This document shows, piece by piece, positions 32,260-41,104 of a stretch of DNA of 64,000 nucleotides. Within the stretch, counting starts at the first letter, position 1, and the number at the start of each line of letters is the position of its first letter. The translations under genes and the position numbers were made by a program. The stretch comes from Acidobacteriaceae bacterium. Lineage in GTDB: Bacteria; Acidobacteriota; Terriglobia; Terriglobales; Acidobacteriaceae. The notes beneath the pieces were generated by a model. It made no database searches. It saw only the letters and a program-made list of their open reading frames with translations, and was not told the DNA's origin. The stretch is from assembly GCA_030041515.1 (NCBI GenBank), contig JASHNS010000062.1:1-64000 (forward strand). The letters run 5' to 3'.

Positions 32260-33783
32260 ATGGCGACCATTCGGCAGGAAGACTTGATTCAGAGCGTGGC
32301 GGACGCTCTACAGTACATCAGCTATTACCATCCGGTGGATTACATTACGTCGCTGGGGCGCGCGTACGAGCGCGAGGAGTCGCCGGCAGCGCGGGATGCC
32401 ATCGTGCAGATCCTGGTGAACTCGCGCATGTGCGCCGAGGGTCATCGCCCCATTTGCCAGGACACGGGTATCGTGACCATTTTTCTCAAGGTCGGCATGG
32501 ACGTGCGCTGGGACGCCACGATGACCGTGCAGGAGATGTGCGATGAGGGTGTGCGGCGGGCGTATCTGAATCCTGACAACACGCTGCGGGCGTCGATCCT
32601 TGCCGATCCGGCGGGCGCGCGCAAAAACACCCGCGACAACACTCCGTCGGTCGTTTCGGTGGAGATGGTGCGCGGCGGGAATGTCGACGTTACCGTCGCG
32701 GCCAAAGGCGGAGGGTCGGAAGCAAAGTCGAAGTTTGTGATGCTCAATCCTTCGGATTCGATTGTCGAGTGGGTGGTGAAGACCGTGCCGACGATGGGCG
32801 CGGGATGGTGCCCGCCGGGGATGCTGGGGATCGGCATCGGGGGCACGGCGGAAAAGGCCATGCTTCTCGCGAAGGAAGCGTTGATGGATCCGATCGACAT
32901 GCGCGATCTGATCGCGCGCGGCGCGAAGAACCGGATCGAGGAATTGCGTCTGGAAATCTACGAGAAGGTGAACCAGCTCGGCATCGGGGCGCAGGGACTC
33001 GGCGGCCTGACGACCGTGCTGGATGTGAAGATCAGGGACTATCCGACGCACGCGGCCAACCTGCCGGTCGCGATGATCCCCAACTGCGCGGCGACCCGGC
33101 ACGCGCATTTCGTACTGGATGGCTCGGGTCCGGTGGCGCTCCAACCGCCTTCGCTGGAGGACTGGCCGAAGATTACGTACGACGTTTCTTCCGCGCGACG
33201 CGTAAATCTGGACACGGTCACGCGTGAGCAGGCCGCGACTTGGAAACCGGGCGAGGTGTTGCTGCTGCGCGGGAAGCTGCTGACGGGCCGCGATGCCGCA
33301 CACAAGCGCATGACGGAGATGCTGAACCGCGGCGAGAAGCTCCCCGTGGACTTTGCCAATCGCTTCATCTATTACGTGGGACCTGTTGATCCCGTTCGAG
33401 ATGAGGTGATGGGACCGGCCGGCCCGACAACGGCGACGCGCATGGATAAATTCACGCGTCAGATGCTGGAGCAGACGGGCCTGCTGGGCATGATCGGCAA
33501 GTCAGAGCGCGGACCGGAAGCGATTGAAGCGATCCGTGACAACCGCGCCGTGTATTTGATGGCGGTGGGCGGCGCAGCGTATCTGGTATCGAAAGCGATT
33601 CGCGCGGCACGGGTGGTCGCGTTTGAGGACCTCGGCATGGAAGCCATCTACGAGTTCACGGTGGAGGATATGCCGGTGACGGTCGCTGTCGATGCGCGGG
33701 GAACGTCAGTGCACCAGACGGGACCGGCGGAGTGGAAGGTGCGCATCCAGAAGGAATTCGCGGGCGTGCCGATTCTGGCGTGA
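32260..33783 (+). CDS. Fumarate hydratase, class I (4Fe-4S type)
   Basis: A 507-residue single-chain class I fumarase (alpha and beta domains fused), converting fumarate to malate. An iron-sulfur ligand segment begins at ICQDTGIVTIF; other family motifs are AKGGGSEAKSK, AGWCPPGMLGIGIGG and AATRHAHFVLDGSGP. GPVDPVRDEVMGPAGPTTATRMD belongs to the beta domain, ending AFEDLGMEAIYEF. All expected cysteines appear to be in place, so it should be active but oxygen-sensitive. A DMT transporter and an aspartase follow on the same strand. Confidence 0.92.
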   Translation: MATIRQEDLIQSVADALQYISYYHPVDYITSLGRAYEREESPAARDAIVQILVNSRMCAEGHRPICQDTGIVTIFLKVGMDVRWDATMTVQEMCDEGVRRAYLNPDNTLRASILADPAGARKNTRDNTPSVVSVEMVRGGNVDVTVAAKGGGSEAKSKFVMLNPSDSIVEWVVKTVPTMGAGWCPPGMLGIGIGGTAEKAMLLAKEALMDPIDMRDLIARGAKNRIEELRLEIYEKVNQLGIGAQGLGGLTTVLDVKIRDYPTHAANLPVAMIPNCAATRHAHFVLDGSGPVALQPPSLEDWPKITYDVSSARRVNLDTVTREQAATWKPGEVLLLRGKLLTGRDAAHKRMTEMLNRGEKLPVDFANRFIYYVGPVDPVRDEVMGPAGPTTATRMDKFTRQMLEQTGLLGMIGKSERGPEAIEAIRDNRAVYLMAVGGAAYLVSKAIRAARVVAFEDLGMEAIYEFTVEDMPVTVAVDARGTSVHQTGPAEWKVRIQKEFAGVPILA

Positions 33784-33830
33784 CAGAGGGCTGAATTGCT
33801 TTTCGTAACAGCGCCGGGACGGCCAATCCC

Positions 33831-34739
33831 ATGAAGCCAACTGTCTCGCATCTCGGCGCCATCGGCTTTGCACTCGCCGGATTCACCTTTTGGGTGCTGA
33901 CCGACACGACCATCAAGCTGGTGGGACCGTCGGGGCTGCCGGCGTATGAGGTCGTCGCTTTTCTGGGGCTCTTCATCGCGGGATTTCTGGTGCTGCATGC
34001 GCTGGTGCGGGGAAAAGTGCGGCAGCTATGGCCACGCAATGTGCCGCGGCAGCTGGTGCGGTCGGGGCTCGACCTTGGAAACAATCTGGGCGTGGTGATT
34101 GCGCTGCGGCACCTGAGCCTGACGCTGTTTTACATCCTGGTCTTCCTGGCTCCGATGGTGACGACCATTTTGTCGGCGATCTTTCTGCGCGAGCGGCTCA
34201 CGTGGCGCAAGGGCCTTGCGATTTTCAGCGGCTTTGCGGGCGTGGTGATCGCCGTTGACCCGCTGGGCGCGGGGCGACACGCCGACTGGGCCGGCTACGC
34301 GGCGTGCCTGCTGTGCGTCGCCTGCTTCTCGGTCAACATGGTGTGGTCGCGCGTGCTCACGCAGACGGAGACTCCGGAGAGCCTGACGTTTTTCTCCGGG
34401 CTGGTGATGGCGGTGGCTGGATTTGGGCTGATGCTGGGGCATGCGGCGCCGGTGGGGCTGGGGCTGGGCGGATTACTCGTCGCCATGGGGCTGTTCTGCG
34501 CGCTGGGGACGATGTGCTTCTTTATCGCGCTGCGGCATACTTCCGCCGCGAATGTGGCGCAGTACCATTACACGCAGCTGGTCTCCGGAGCGCTGATGGC
34601 ATACCTGGTGTGGCACCAGAAGCCGACGATCTCTATGCTGGTGGGCGGGATCCTGATTGCCGGATCGGGGCTGTCCATCGCCTGGGCCGCGTCGCGGGAG
34701 CGGTTCAGCGGGATTCCACTGCCGATTGTGCCGGAGTGA
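33831..34739 (+). CDS. EamA/DMT-family transporter
   Basis: A 302-residue membrane protein with about ten predicted helices in two EamA halves. The first half contains RHLSLTLFYILVFLAPMVTTILSAIFLRERLTW and the second IALRHTSAANVAQYHYTQLVSGALMAYLVW, both typical of the drug/metabolite transporter superfamily. The substrate cannot be inferred from sequence. It lies between a fumarase and an aspartase gene in the same orientation (47- and 50-base gaps), so a C4-dicarboxylate or amino-acid-related role is conceivable but only from context. Confidence 0.82.
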   Translation: MKPTVSHLGAIGFALAGFTFWVLTDTTIKLVGPSGLPAYEVVAFLGLFIAGFLVLHALVRGKVRQLWPRNVPRQLVRSGLDLGNNLGVVIALRHLSLTLFYILVFLAPMVTTILSAIFLRERLTWRKGLAIFSGFAGVVIAVDPLGAGRHADWAGYAACLLCVACFSVNMVWSRVLTQTETPESLTFFSGLVMAVAGFGLMLGHAAPVGLGLGGLLVAMGLFCALGTMCFFIALRHTSAANVAQYHYTQLVSGALMAYLVWHQKPTISMLVGGILIAGSGLSIAWAASRERFSGIPLPIVPE

Positions 34740-34789
34740 AGGGATGAGTCTTGCGGAGGCCTCGCTCATCCCACAGAGAAGGAGAGCTG

Positions 34790-36190
34790 ATGCCAACTCG
34801 CCGCGAAAAAGATTCTCTCGGGTTTGTCGACGTTCCTGCCGACGCGTTGTACGGGGCGCAGACGGCTCGTGCCGTCGAGAACTTTCCCATTTCCGGGATG
34901 AAGGCACATCCGCTGCTGATCCGTGCGATTGCGATGGTGAAGCGGGCCGCGGCGGAGGCGAACCGCGAGTTGGGGACCGTGAACGCTCGCCGTGCGGATG
35001 CGGTCATACAGGCCGCGCAGGAAGTGATCGACGGCCGCTGGGACGATGCGTTCGTCGTCGATGTGTTTCAGGCGGGCGCGGGCGTGAGCTTCCACATGAA
35101 TGCCAACGAGGTGATCGCCAACCGCGCGAATCAGATTCTCGGGGGCGCGCTGGGCGAGTATGCCGAGGTCCATCCCAACGACCACGTCAACTACGGGCAG
35201 TCGACCAACGATGTCTTCCCTACCGCGATGCGGCTGGCGACGCTGCTGGCGCTGGGGACGCTCTGCCCTGATCTGGATGGGCTGGCTGACGCGTTCGCGA
35301 AGAAAGGCGCCGAATTCGATGGCGTGATGAAGTCGGGGCGCACGCACATGCAGGACGCGGTGCCGATCCGGCTGGGGCAGGAGTTTGCGGCTTACGGCAT
35401 CGCGTTCCGCAAAGCCGCGGAGGCGTTACGCCAGGCTGGCGACTCGTTGCGCGCATTGGGTCTCGGCGGGACGGCGGTGGGGACGGGACTGAACACGCAT
35501 CCGGAGTTTCGGGCGAAGGCGATTGCGCATCTTGCTCGTATTTCGGGCCAGCAGCTCGCGCCGGCGGAGGATCCGCGTTGGGCGATGCAGTCGCAGGCAC
35601 CGATGGCGCGGGTGAGCGGCGAGCTGCGCAACCTGGCGCTCGAAGTGATCCGCATCTCGAACGATCTGCGGCTGCTGTCGTCCGGCCCAAATACCGGATT
35701 CAACGAGATTCAGCTGCCGTCGCTGCAACCCGGGTCGTCGATCATGCCGGGCAAGATCAATCCGGTGATGGCGGAGCTTGCTGCGATGGTCAGCTTCCAG
35801 GTTGTCGGGAACGACGCAGCAGTGGCGCTGGCGGTCCAGGCCGGCCAACTGGAGCTGAACGTGATGATGCCGGCGATGGCCTGCAACGTGCTCCAGAGCA
35901 TCACGATCCTCGCCAACATGCTGCGGGTTTTCCGCGAGCGCTGCGTGGAGGGAATCACAGCCAACATAGAGCGGTGCCGGCATTACGCCGAGAGTACCAT
36001 CGCGCTGGCAACGGCGCTGAATCCCTATATCGGCTACGCGAAAGCCGCGGAACTGGTGAAGGAGTCCATCTCTTCGGGCGAATCGATCGTCGCGCTGGCG
36101 CGCAAAAAGAAGCTGCTCAGCGAGGAGCAGATTGCGGAGATTCTGAATCCGGCGCGGATGACGGAGCCGCGCGCCGCGAAGATCGATTGA
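34790..36190 (+). CDS. aspA: Aspartate ammonia-lyase (aspartase)
   Basis: A 466-residue member of the fumarase C/aspartase superfamily that should interconvert aspartate with fumarate and ammonia. N-terminal VPADALYGAQTARAVENFPIS and VFQAGAGVSFHMNANEV align better by eye with aspartase than with FumC. The signature loop is GSSIMPGKINPVMAE, where FumC usually has GKVNPTQ, and AGQLELNVMMPAM also leans to aspartase. FumC-like activity remains the alternative. AAGGAG precedes ATG 34790. With the class I fumarase upstream, aspartate could be fed to malate through fumarate. Confidence 0.82.
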   Translation: MPTRREKDSLGFVDVPADALYGAQTARAVENFPISGMKAHPLLIRAIAMVKRAAAEANRELGTVNARRADAVIQAAQEVIDGRWDDAFVVDVFQAGAGVSFHMNANEVIANRANQILGGALGEYAEVHPNDHVNYGQSTNDVFPTAMRLATLLALGTLCPDLDGLADAFAKKGAEFDGVMKSGRTHMQDAVPIRLGQEFAAYGIAFRKAAEALRQAGDSLRALGLGGTAVGTGLNTHPEFRAKAIAHLARISGQQLAPAEDPRWAMQSQAPMARVSGELRNLALEVIRISNDLRLLSSGPNTGFNEIQLPSLQPGSSIMPGKINPVMAELAAMVSFQVVGNDAAVALAVQAGQLELNVMMPAMACNVLQSITILANMLRVFRERCVEGITANIERCRHYAESTIALATALNPYIGYAKAAELVKESISSGESIVALARKKKLLSEEQIAEILNPARMTEPRAAKID

Positions 36191-36315
36191 GCTTAGTCCA
36201 GGGCGCCTCAGTAGTCGGTAGACAGTAGTGGGTAGTCAGGAGTCAGGAGCTGTGCTGCTGGGAGCCGGGAGTCCTCGAACAAGGCCCCCCATTGCTACCG
36301 GCTCAGGACTGATCC

Positions 36316-36837
36316 TTACTTGATGGCTCCGGGCTTGCCTGCCATGCGGCGCAGCAGGCTGGTCTGCCCGGTGTGGGCGGCCTGGTGGAACATGAGGATC
36401 GAGAGCAGCGTGCCGACCGTTTCATCCGGATTGTTGCGGGGCGAGGAAGGAGCCGGTTCCGCGAGCCGCTCCGGATTCAGCTTCGCCAATCCCTGCTCGA
36501 TGCGCGCGCATCCTTCGTCCCACGCGGCCAGCAGTTTTTCGAGGGGCATCGCTTCGTTTGGGTTGCGCAGGGGCGCGGACCCACGCGCGTAGCGCTGCAG
36601 CGCGGCTTCGCCGAGCACAGGCGGCTTGCCGAGCAGCTTTAGCGTGATTTCGTTGGTGAGCACGAGATGGCCTAAATTCCAGTTGAAGCAGTTACCACCA
36701 GGCTGCGGCTGAATGAGACTATCTTCCTGCGTGATGCCCTCGGCGTTGAGGCGCAGAACGCGATGAACGACCTGTATCTGTTCGCGCAGGATATCCAGCG
36801 CGCCGACGGGGGTGGAAGTTACGGTGGTTGCGGACAT
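36316..36837 (-). CDS. DinB-superfamily protein 1
   Basis: A 173-residue four-helix protein with the DinB metal triad: His57 (NWNLGHLVLTNE), His151 and His155 (MFHQAAHTGQTSLLRR). Members include bacillithiol and mycothiol S-transferases, so a thiol-dependent conjugation role is possible. AGAGGAGG lies just before ATG 36837. It is the last gene of the HxlR-led cluster, 113 bases after the MoaD-like gene; that gap holds GTTAGCGAGTTAGC-type short repeats. The substrate is unknown. Confidence 0.82.
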   Translation of the reverse strand: MSATTVTSTPVGALDILREQIQVVHRVLRLNAEGITQEDSLIQPQPGGNCFNWNLGHLVLTNEITLKLLGKPPVLGEAALQRYARGSAPLRNPNEAMPLEKLLAAWDEGCARIEQGLAKLNPERLAEPAPSSPRNNPDETVGTLLSILMFHQAAHTGQTSLLRRMAGKPGAIK

Positions 36838-36950
36838 GATTCCTCCTCTGAGGCTGGTGGTTAGCGAGTTAGCAGGTTGGCAAGTTAGCGAGTTCGTGGT
36901 GTCCTCTGCAGGAAATCTTTGCGATGGTGCGCAGCGCAGCTGCCGGGCTG

Positions 36951-37259
36951 TTAGCCTCCGGCGATGGCGCCGACGATCATCAGGGGTTCTCGCCCGCTCA
37001 GGATGGCCTCGGGCAGTGGTGTCTCCGGCGAGAGGTGCGACCAGTCTTCCGCGCAGACGAAAAAGCGGAGGAAAGGGCGGCGCTTCAGAGTGTCGTGGTC
37101 GCGGATCGCTCCACGCAGCACGGGATAGCGGGCCTCCAGCGCATTGAGCACGCGGGTGAGGGTCACCGGATCTTCGACCGCGAGCCGCACTTCCCCGCTC
37201 ACCTGCGCCAGCGTGCGCAGATGGTGCGGCATCTCGATCCTCAGCAGGCGCTCGCTCAC
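36951..37259 (-). CDS. MoaD/ThiS-family ubiquitin-like sulfur carrier
   Basis: A 102-residue beta-grasp protein ending in the diglycine VGAIAGG needed for C-terminal thiocarboxylation. The body ([43 protein letters not shown]) fits the MoaD/ThiS pattern. The GTG start at 37259 overlaps the stop of the upstream Asp-box gene (GTGA), a strong coupling. No moaE, thiG or MoeB-like activating gene is nearby, so it is probably not for molybdopterin or thiamine. A role tied to its propeller partner is inferred. Confidence 0.8.
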   Translation of the reverse strand: MSERLLRIEMPHHLRTLAQVSGEVRLAVEDPVTLTRVLNALEARYPVLRGAIRDHDTLKRRPFLRFFVCAEDWSHLSPETPLPEAILSGREPLMIVGAIAGG

Positions 37260-38425
37260 GGCAGCGTCTGCACTTCCACCGACAGCACCGCCGGCAAATC
37301 GCGCACGATGGGTTTCCAGGTATTGCCGGCATCAGGCGAGCAGTAGACCTGGCCACCGGTGGTCCCGAAATAAATGCCGCAGTCGTCGAGCTGGTCTACG
37401 CACATGGCATCGCGCAGCACGTTGACATAACAGTTCGCCTGCGGCAGGCCTTTGGTCATCGCTTCCCACTCGTTGCCACCGGTTTTACTGCGCCAAACCT
37501 GCAGCTTGCCATCGAGGGGGTAATGTTCTGAGTCGCTCTTGATGGGCGCGACGTAGATGGTCTCCGGTTCGTGCGCGTGGACGTCGATGGCGAAACCGAA
37601 ATCGGTGGGGAGATTGCCGCTGACTTCGCGCCAGTTGTCGCCGGCATCGTCGGAGCGCATCACGTCCCAGTGTTTCTGCATGAAGAGCACGCCGGGCTTG
37701 CGGGGACTCATGGCGATGTGGTGCACGCAGTGGCCGATCTCGGCGTCCTGATCGGGCAGGAACTGCGAACGCAGGCCTTTGTTGATGGGCTTCCAGCTCT
37801 TGCCGCCGTCGTCGGAACGGAAGGCGCCCGCGGCGGAGATGGCAATGTAAATCCGCTGCGGATCGTCAGGATCGAGCACGATGGTGTGCAGGCACATGCC
37901 GCCTGCGCCCGGCTGCCACTTGGGACCAGTGCCGTGCCCGCGCAGGCCGGGGAGCTCCTGCCAGGAGTGAGCGCCATCCTTCGAGTGGAAGATGGCCGCG
38001 TCCTCGACGCCGGCGTAAACGGCTTCGGCGTCGGTGAGGGATGGCTCGAGGTGCCAGACGCGCTTGAATTCCCATGGATGCTGGGTGCCGTCGTACCACT
38101 GGTGCGTGGTCAGCGGAGCGGCGGCGCTGTCGTAGACGAAGCGATTGCTCTCGCCCATGGGCCAGCCCTGCGGCGACTTTTGCTGGCCTCCGCCGGGCGC
38201 GTGCCACGTCCTGCCGCCGTCGTCGGAGCGCTGGATGATCTGGCCGAACCAGCCGCTGGTCTGCGAGACGTAGATGCGGTCCGGGTTCACCGGCGAACCC
38301 TTCATGTGGTAGACCTCCCAGCCGGCGAAGAACGGCCCGCTGACGTTCCAGTTGTCGCGCTTGCCGTCGGCGGTGAGGATGAACGCGCCTTTTCTGGTTC
38401 CTGCCAATACTCGTACTTTGCTCAT
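37256..38425 (-). CDS. Asp-box (BNR/sortilin-like) beta-propeller protein
   Basis: A 389-residue protein with repeated Asp-box motifs of the S-x-D-x-G-x-T/S-W kind: [48 protein letters not shown] and [12 protein letters not shown]. This is consistent with a six- or seven-bladed propeller. No signal peptide is seen, so it should be cytoplasmic, unlike true sialidases. It is translationally coupled to the MoaD/ThiS-like gene. Annotation as exo-alpha-sialidase would be a fold match, not an activity. It sits in the HxlR-led cluster 31 bases after the first DUF899 gene. Confidence 0.82.
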   Translation of the reverse strand: MSKVRVLAGTRKGAFILTADGKRDNWNVSGPFFAGWEVYHMKGSPVNPDRIYVSQTSGWFGQIIQRSDDGGRTWHAPGGGQQKSPQGWPMGESNRFVYDSAAAPLTTHQWYDGTQHPWEFKRVWHLEPSLTDAEAVYAGVEDAAIFHSKDGAHSWQELPGLRGHGTGPKWQPGAGGMCLHTIVLDPDDPQRIYIAISAAGAFRSDDGGKSWKPINKGLRSQFLPDQDAEIGHCVHHIAMSPRKPGVLFMQKHWDVMRSDDAGDNWREVSGNLPTDFGFAIDVHAHEPETIYVAPIKSDSEHYPLDGKLQVWRSKTGGNEWEAMTKGLPQANCYVNVLRDAMCVDQLDDCGIYFGTTGGQVYCSPDAGNTWKPIVRDLPAVLSVEVQTLP

Positions 38426-38456
38426 GGCTAGCCCTCTTTCACTGGGTGTTCTAAAG

Positions 38457-39221
38457 TCAGCCTTCGGCCGGATGGCAGTGGCATGCCGCAGGGCTGGAAG
38501 TGTCGTAGCGGTCGTGGTGTTTGACCCAGTCCATCAGATTGAAGTGCGGGCCCGTCTCGTTGCGGCCGTTGGGGGTCATGTCCAGGTACATATAGGCGGT
38601 ATCCAGCATTTCATCGCCACGGCCAAAGGTGGAATAGGTGTGAAAGATATTTCCGGCGTCATCCCTGACGAAGACGCTGTCGCCGGATCGTTCCTCGCTT
38701 TCGAAGGGCTGCGTTTTGTAGTTGTAGTAGACCTGGCGCGCGGCAATCTCGGCTTCAGTGAAGGAAACGTGGAAGTCGTAATTGAAGTCGCTGCCGAAGG
38801 AGGAAACCCAGCGGAACCGCCATCCCATGCGCTTCCGGAAGGCCTCGATGGCGGCGAATGGCGCCCGGGAGACCGACACGAAGCTGACATCGTGATGCTC
38901 CAGATGGGGCAGCGCGCCGTCGATGTGATCGGACTTGAACGAGCAGCCGACGCAGCCCTCCTGCCAGGCGGGGCCGAACATGAAGTGCTGGACGATGAGC
39001 TGGCTGCGGCCGTCGAACAATTCGGCGAGGGTGACTTTGCCGTGCGGTCCGTCGAAGACATACTCCTTCTCCACGCGCACCCACGGCATGGCGCGGCGTG
39101 CGGCATCGACGGCGTCCCGCTGCCGGGTGAGCTCCTTTTCGCGTGCCAGCAGATCGAGGCGGGCGCGCAGCCACTCTTGCTGCGATACAATTTTTCGCTG
39201 TTCAGCGATGGAAGCCGCCAT
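38457..39221 (-). CDS. DUF899 thioredoxin-like protein 1
   Basis: A 254-residue protein of the DUF899 family, which has a thioredoxin-like fold. [20 protein letters not shown] leads into [20 protein letters not shown], then the putative redox motif GCVGCSF (a CxxC) and [19 protein letters not shown] near the end. The start at 39221 is chosen because AGGAG lies nine bases upstream; the earlier ATG at 39230 directly abuts that AGGAG. The C-terminus ([10 protein letters not shown]) is Cys/His rich. A second family member is encoded two genes upstream. Confidence 0.82.
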   Translation of the reverse strand: MAASIAEQRKIVSQQEWLRARLDLLAREKELTRQRDAVDAARRAMPWVRVEKEYVFDGPHGKVTLAELFDGRSQLIVQHFMFGPAWQEGCVGCSFKSDHIDGALPHLEHHDVSFVSVSRAPFAAIEAFRKRMGWRFRWVSSFGSDFNYDFHVSFTEAEIAARQVYYNYKTQPFESEERSGDSVFVRDDAGNIFHTYSTFGRGDEMLDTAYMYLDMTPNGRNETGPHFNLMDWVKHHDRYDTSSPAACHCHPAEG

Positions 39222-39263
39222 GGTGGTCATCTCCTGTTCGATTCCCGGGGATTTTGCAGATCC

Positions 39264-39674
39264 TTACATCGGCTTCGAGACATTGATCATCCAGGGAGTG
39301 CCGAAGCGGTCTTCGAACATGGCAAAACCTTTCGCCCAGAAGGTCTCCTGGAAGGCCATCCCGACCTTCCCGCCCTCGGACAGGGCTTTGAAGACACGCT
39401 CGCCTTCCGCGAAGTCGTCGAAGTCGAGATTGACACGCAGACCCTGGGGCTTGCTGTAATGCGGGGGCGGGGCGTCGCAACCCAGCAGCATCTGGTCGCC
39501 CACGCGCATGGAGATATGCATCATCTTGTCGGCCCAGTCCGCGCCCACCTCCGCGGCCATAGGGCTGTTGCCATAGGTGTGGCGATAGACGACCTGGCCG
39601 CCGAGCGCCTTCTCATAATGAGCAAAGGCTTCGTCGCACTGTCCGCTGAAGTTCAGATAGGGCTGGATTTTCAT
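39264..39674 (-). CDS. PhnB-like VOC-fold protein
   Basis: A 136-residue glyoxalase/bleomycin-resistance fold protein of the PhnB type (MKIQPYLNFSGQCDEAFAHY ... MHISMRVGDQMLLGCD ... EGERVFKALSEGGKVGMAF ... DRFGTPWMINVSKP). ATG 39674 follows GGAGACACG. It lies between the two DUF899 genes (42- and 23-base gaps). Proteins of this group are often called by fold; metal binding and substrate are unknown. In this context a small reactive metabolite is plausible. Confidence 0.82.
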   Translation of the reverse strand: MKIQPYLNFSGQCDEAFAHYEKALGGQVVYRHTYGNSPMAAEVGADWADKMMHISMRVGDQMLLGCDAPPPHYSKPQGLRVNLDFDDFAEGERVFKALSEGGKVGMAFQETFWAKGFAMFEDRFGTPWMINVSKPM

Positions 39675-39697
39675 CGTGTCTCCCTGGGGTTGCACAG

Positions 39698-40483
39698 TTA
39701 TTTCGTGGAGGGACTGGCCTGGCTGCAGCAGGATCCTTTCGCTTCTGCCTCACGCCGGCGGATTGCCGCTCCTGCCGGATCGGTGAGGATATCGAGCCAC
39801 AGGGGATGAGGCGTGGGCTCGGCATCGTAGTTATCGTGCCAGTTCCACCACTTATACGGCGGAGTTTGCGGATAACCTTCCGGCGAGTCTTCCCAGGTTT
39901 CCTGGCGGCCGAGCGGGGTCACGTCGAGGTAACTCCAGGTGGATCCCATGGCCTCGTCGCCGCGGCTGTTGATGAAGTAGGTGCGGTAGACCTTGTCGCC
40001 ATCCCGGAAGAAGACGTTGTGGCCGTGCCACTGATCGACGCCGAAGTCGACATCGAAGCCGTCGGTGATGGTGTACCAGGGCATCTGCCAGCCCATGCGT
40101 TGTTTCAGGCGGGCGATGTCCGGCTGGGGCGCGCGCGAGGCCCAGGCCAGCGTGGTGTCGCGCGCGTTCAGGTGGGAAAGATGGGAAACCTGATCGGCGC
40201 CAAGAGAGCAGCCACGGCAGGCGTGGTCGGGCCATCCGAAGACGCCCGGCTCAAAGAAGGCGCGGTAGAGGACCAACTGGCGGCGCCCTTCGAACAGATC
40301 GAGCAAGGTTGCCTTGCCGTTGGGGCCGTCGAACTCATACTGTTTCTCGACCAGCATCCATGGCATGCGTCGGCGCTGGGCGGCCAGGGTATCGCGGGCG
40401 CGAGTCAGTTCCTTCTCCTTGATGAGAAGCTGCTGACGTGCTGCTTCCCATTCCTGCGGCGAGACGACTGAAGGTGTTTGCAT
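39698..40483 (-). CDS. DUF899 thioredoxin-like protein 2
   Basis: A 261-residue relative of the protein at 38457-39221. It shares KEKELTRARDTLAAQRRRMP, VEKQYEFDGPNGKATLLDLFEGRRQL and the CxxC motif in HACRGCSLGADQ, and ends with a WDxL-type TPLGRQETWEDSPEGY segment. The C-terminus adds a second vicinal pair (GSCCSQ). ATG 40483 has GGAG with short spacing upstream; the longer open frame has no ribosome site. The two copies are clearly diverged, so this is not a recent duplication. Confidence 0.82.
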   Translation of the reverse strand: MQTPSVVSPQEWEAARQQLLIKEKELTRARDTLAAQRRRMPWMLVEKQYEFDGPNGKATLLDLFEGRRQLVLYRAFFEPGVFGWPDHACRGCSLGADQVSHLSHLNARDTTLAWASRAPQPDIARLKQRMGWQMPWYTITDGFDVDFGVDQWHGHNVFFRDGDKVYRTYFINSRGDEAMGSTWSYLDVTPLGRQETWEDSPEGYPQTPPYKWWNWHDNYDAEPTPHPLWLDILTDPAGAAIRRREAEAKGSCCSQASPSTK

Positions 40484-40544
40484 GGAGCGATTCTCCTTCT
40501 CTCCGGGTTCGTCGATCCCGAAACCCGGAGCAGACCGTGCCCGT

Positions 40545-41069
40545 TCAGGCAGCAGCGGGTGTGGGCTGCGAAGGGCCCGGAGTTTCATCGGCGCTCGGTC
40601 CCCAGCTTGCCGGAACCGCTACGTCGAGCAGGCGAAGATAGACGGCCAGTTGTCCGCGATGCTGGTACCAGTGGTTGAGCATGATGTTGCGCAGGAAGAG
40701 GCGCCGCGGCAGAGCCACCACTTCCTGCTCGCCGGCGAGAACGCGGAAGGTTTCATGCATCGCCGCATCGTCGAGTTTGGGCAGCAGCATCCTGACCGCC
40801 GCTACGCCTTCGTCGAACGCGCGCAGCACTTCTTCGCGGCTGGCCGGCTGCGGGATATTGGCAAAATTCGGCGCCTGACCTGCCGGATTCTGCACGAAGC
40901 GGACGATGTTTCCCGGCACCAGAGCCAGGTGCAGCGCGAGTTGTCCGGCGGTCATGGACTTTGCGTGGGGTTTCCAGGTGAGCTTTTCTTCCGGGACACG
41001 CTCGAGAAAGCGGCGCGTGACCGGGGCCTGGTCTTCGAACTCAGCCAGAAATCCCTGGGCGATGGACAT
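40545..41069 (-). CDS. DinB-superfamily protein 2
   Basis: A 174-residue DinB protein with the triad His47 (QLALHLALVPGN), His133 and His137 (IMLNHWYQHRGQLAVYLR). The segment EEKLTWKPHAKSMTAGQLALH is typical of the subgroup that includes bacillithiol S-transferase-like enzymes. GAGGAG precedes ATG 41069. It has a proline-rich tail (GPSADETPGPSQPTPAAA). It is only distantly similar to DinB protein 1, so the two probably handle different substrates (inference). Confidence 0.82.
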   Translation of the reverse strand: MSIAQGFLAEFEDQAPVTRRFLERVPEEKLTWKPHAKSMTAGQLALHLALVPGNIVRFVQNPAGQAPNFANIPQPASREEVLRAFDEGVAAVRMLLPKLDDAAMHETFRVLAGEQEVVALPRRLFLRNIMLNHWYQHRGQLAVYLRLLDVAVPASWGPSADETPGPSQPTPAAA

Positions 41070-41104
41070 GGCGTATCTCCTCGAAGGTGAAATGCGTGGC
41101 GCCG

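Noticed and set aside
32308-33303. 331-residue minus-strand frame within the fumarase gene
   Set aside because: Arg/His-rich antisense frame with no domain; fumarase motifs are complete on the plus strand.
34790-36190. Calling the gene fumC (class II fumarase)
   Set aside because: GKINPVMAE, AGQLELNVMMP and the N-terminal pattern fit aspartase better, although FumC activity is not excluded.
37256-38425. Calling the Asp-box protein a sialidase
   Set aside because: Asp-boxes are only a fold feature; no signal peptide and no sialidase catalytic arginines could be identified.
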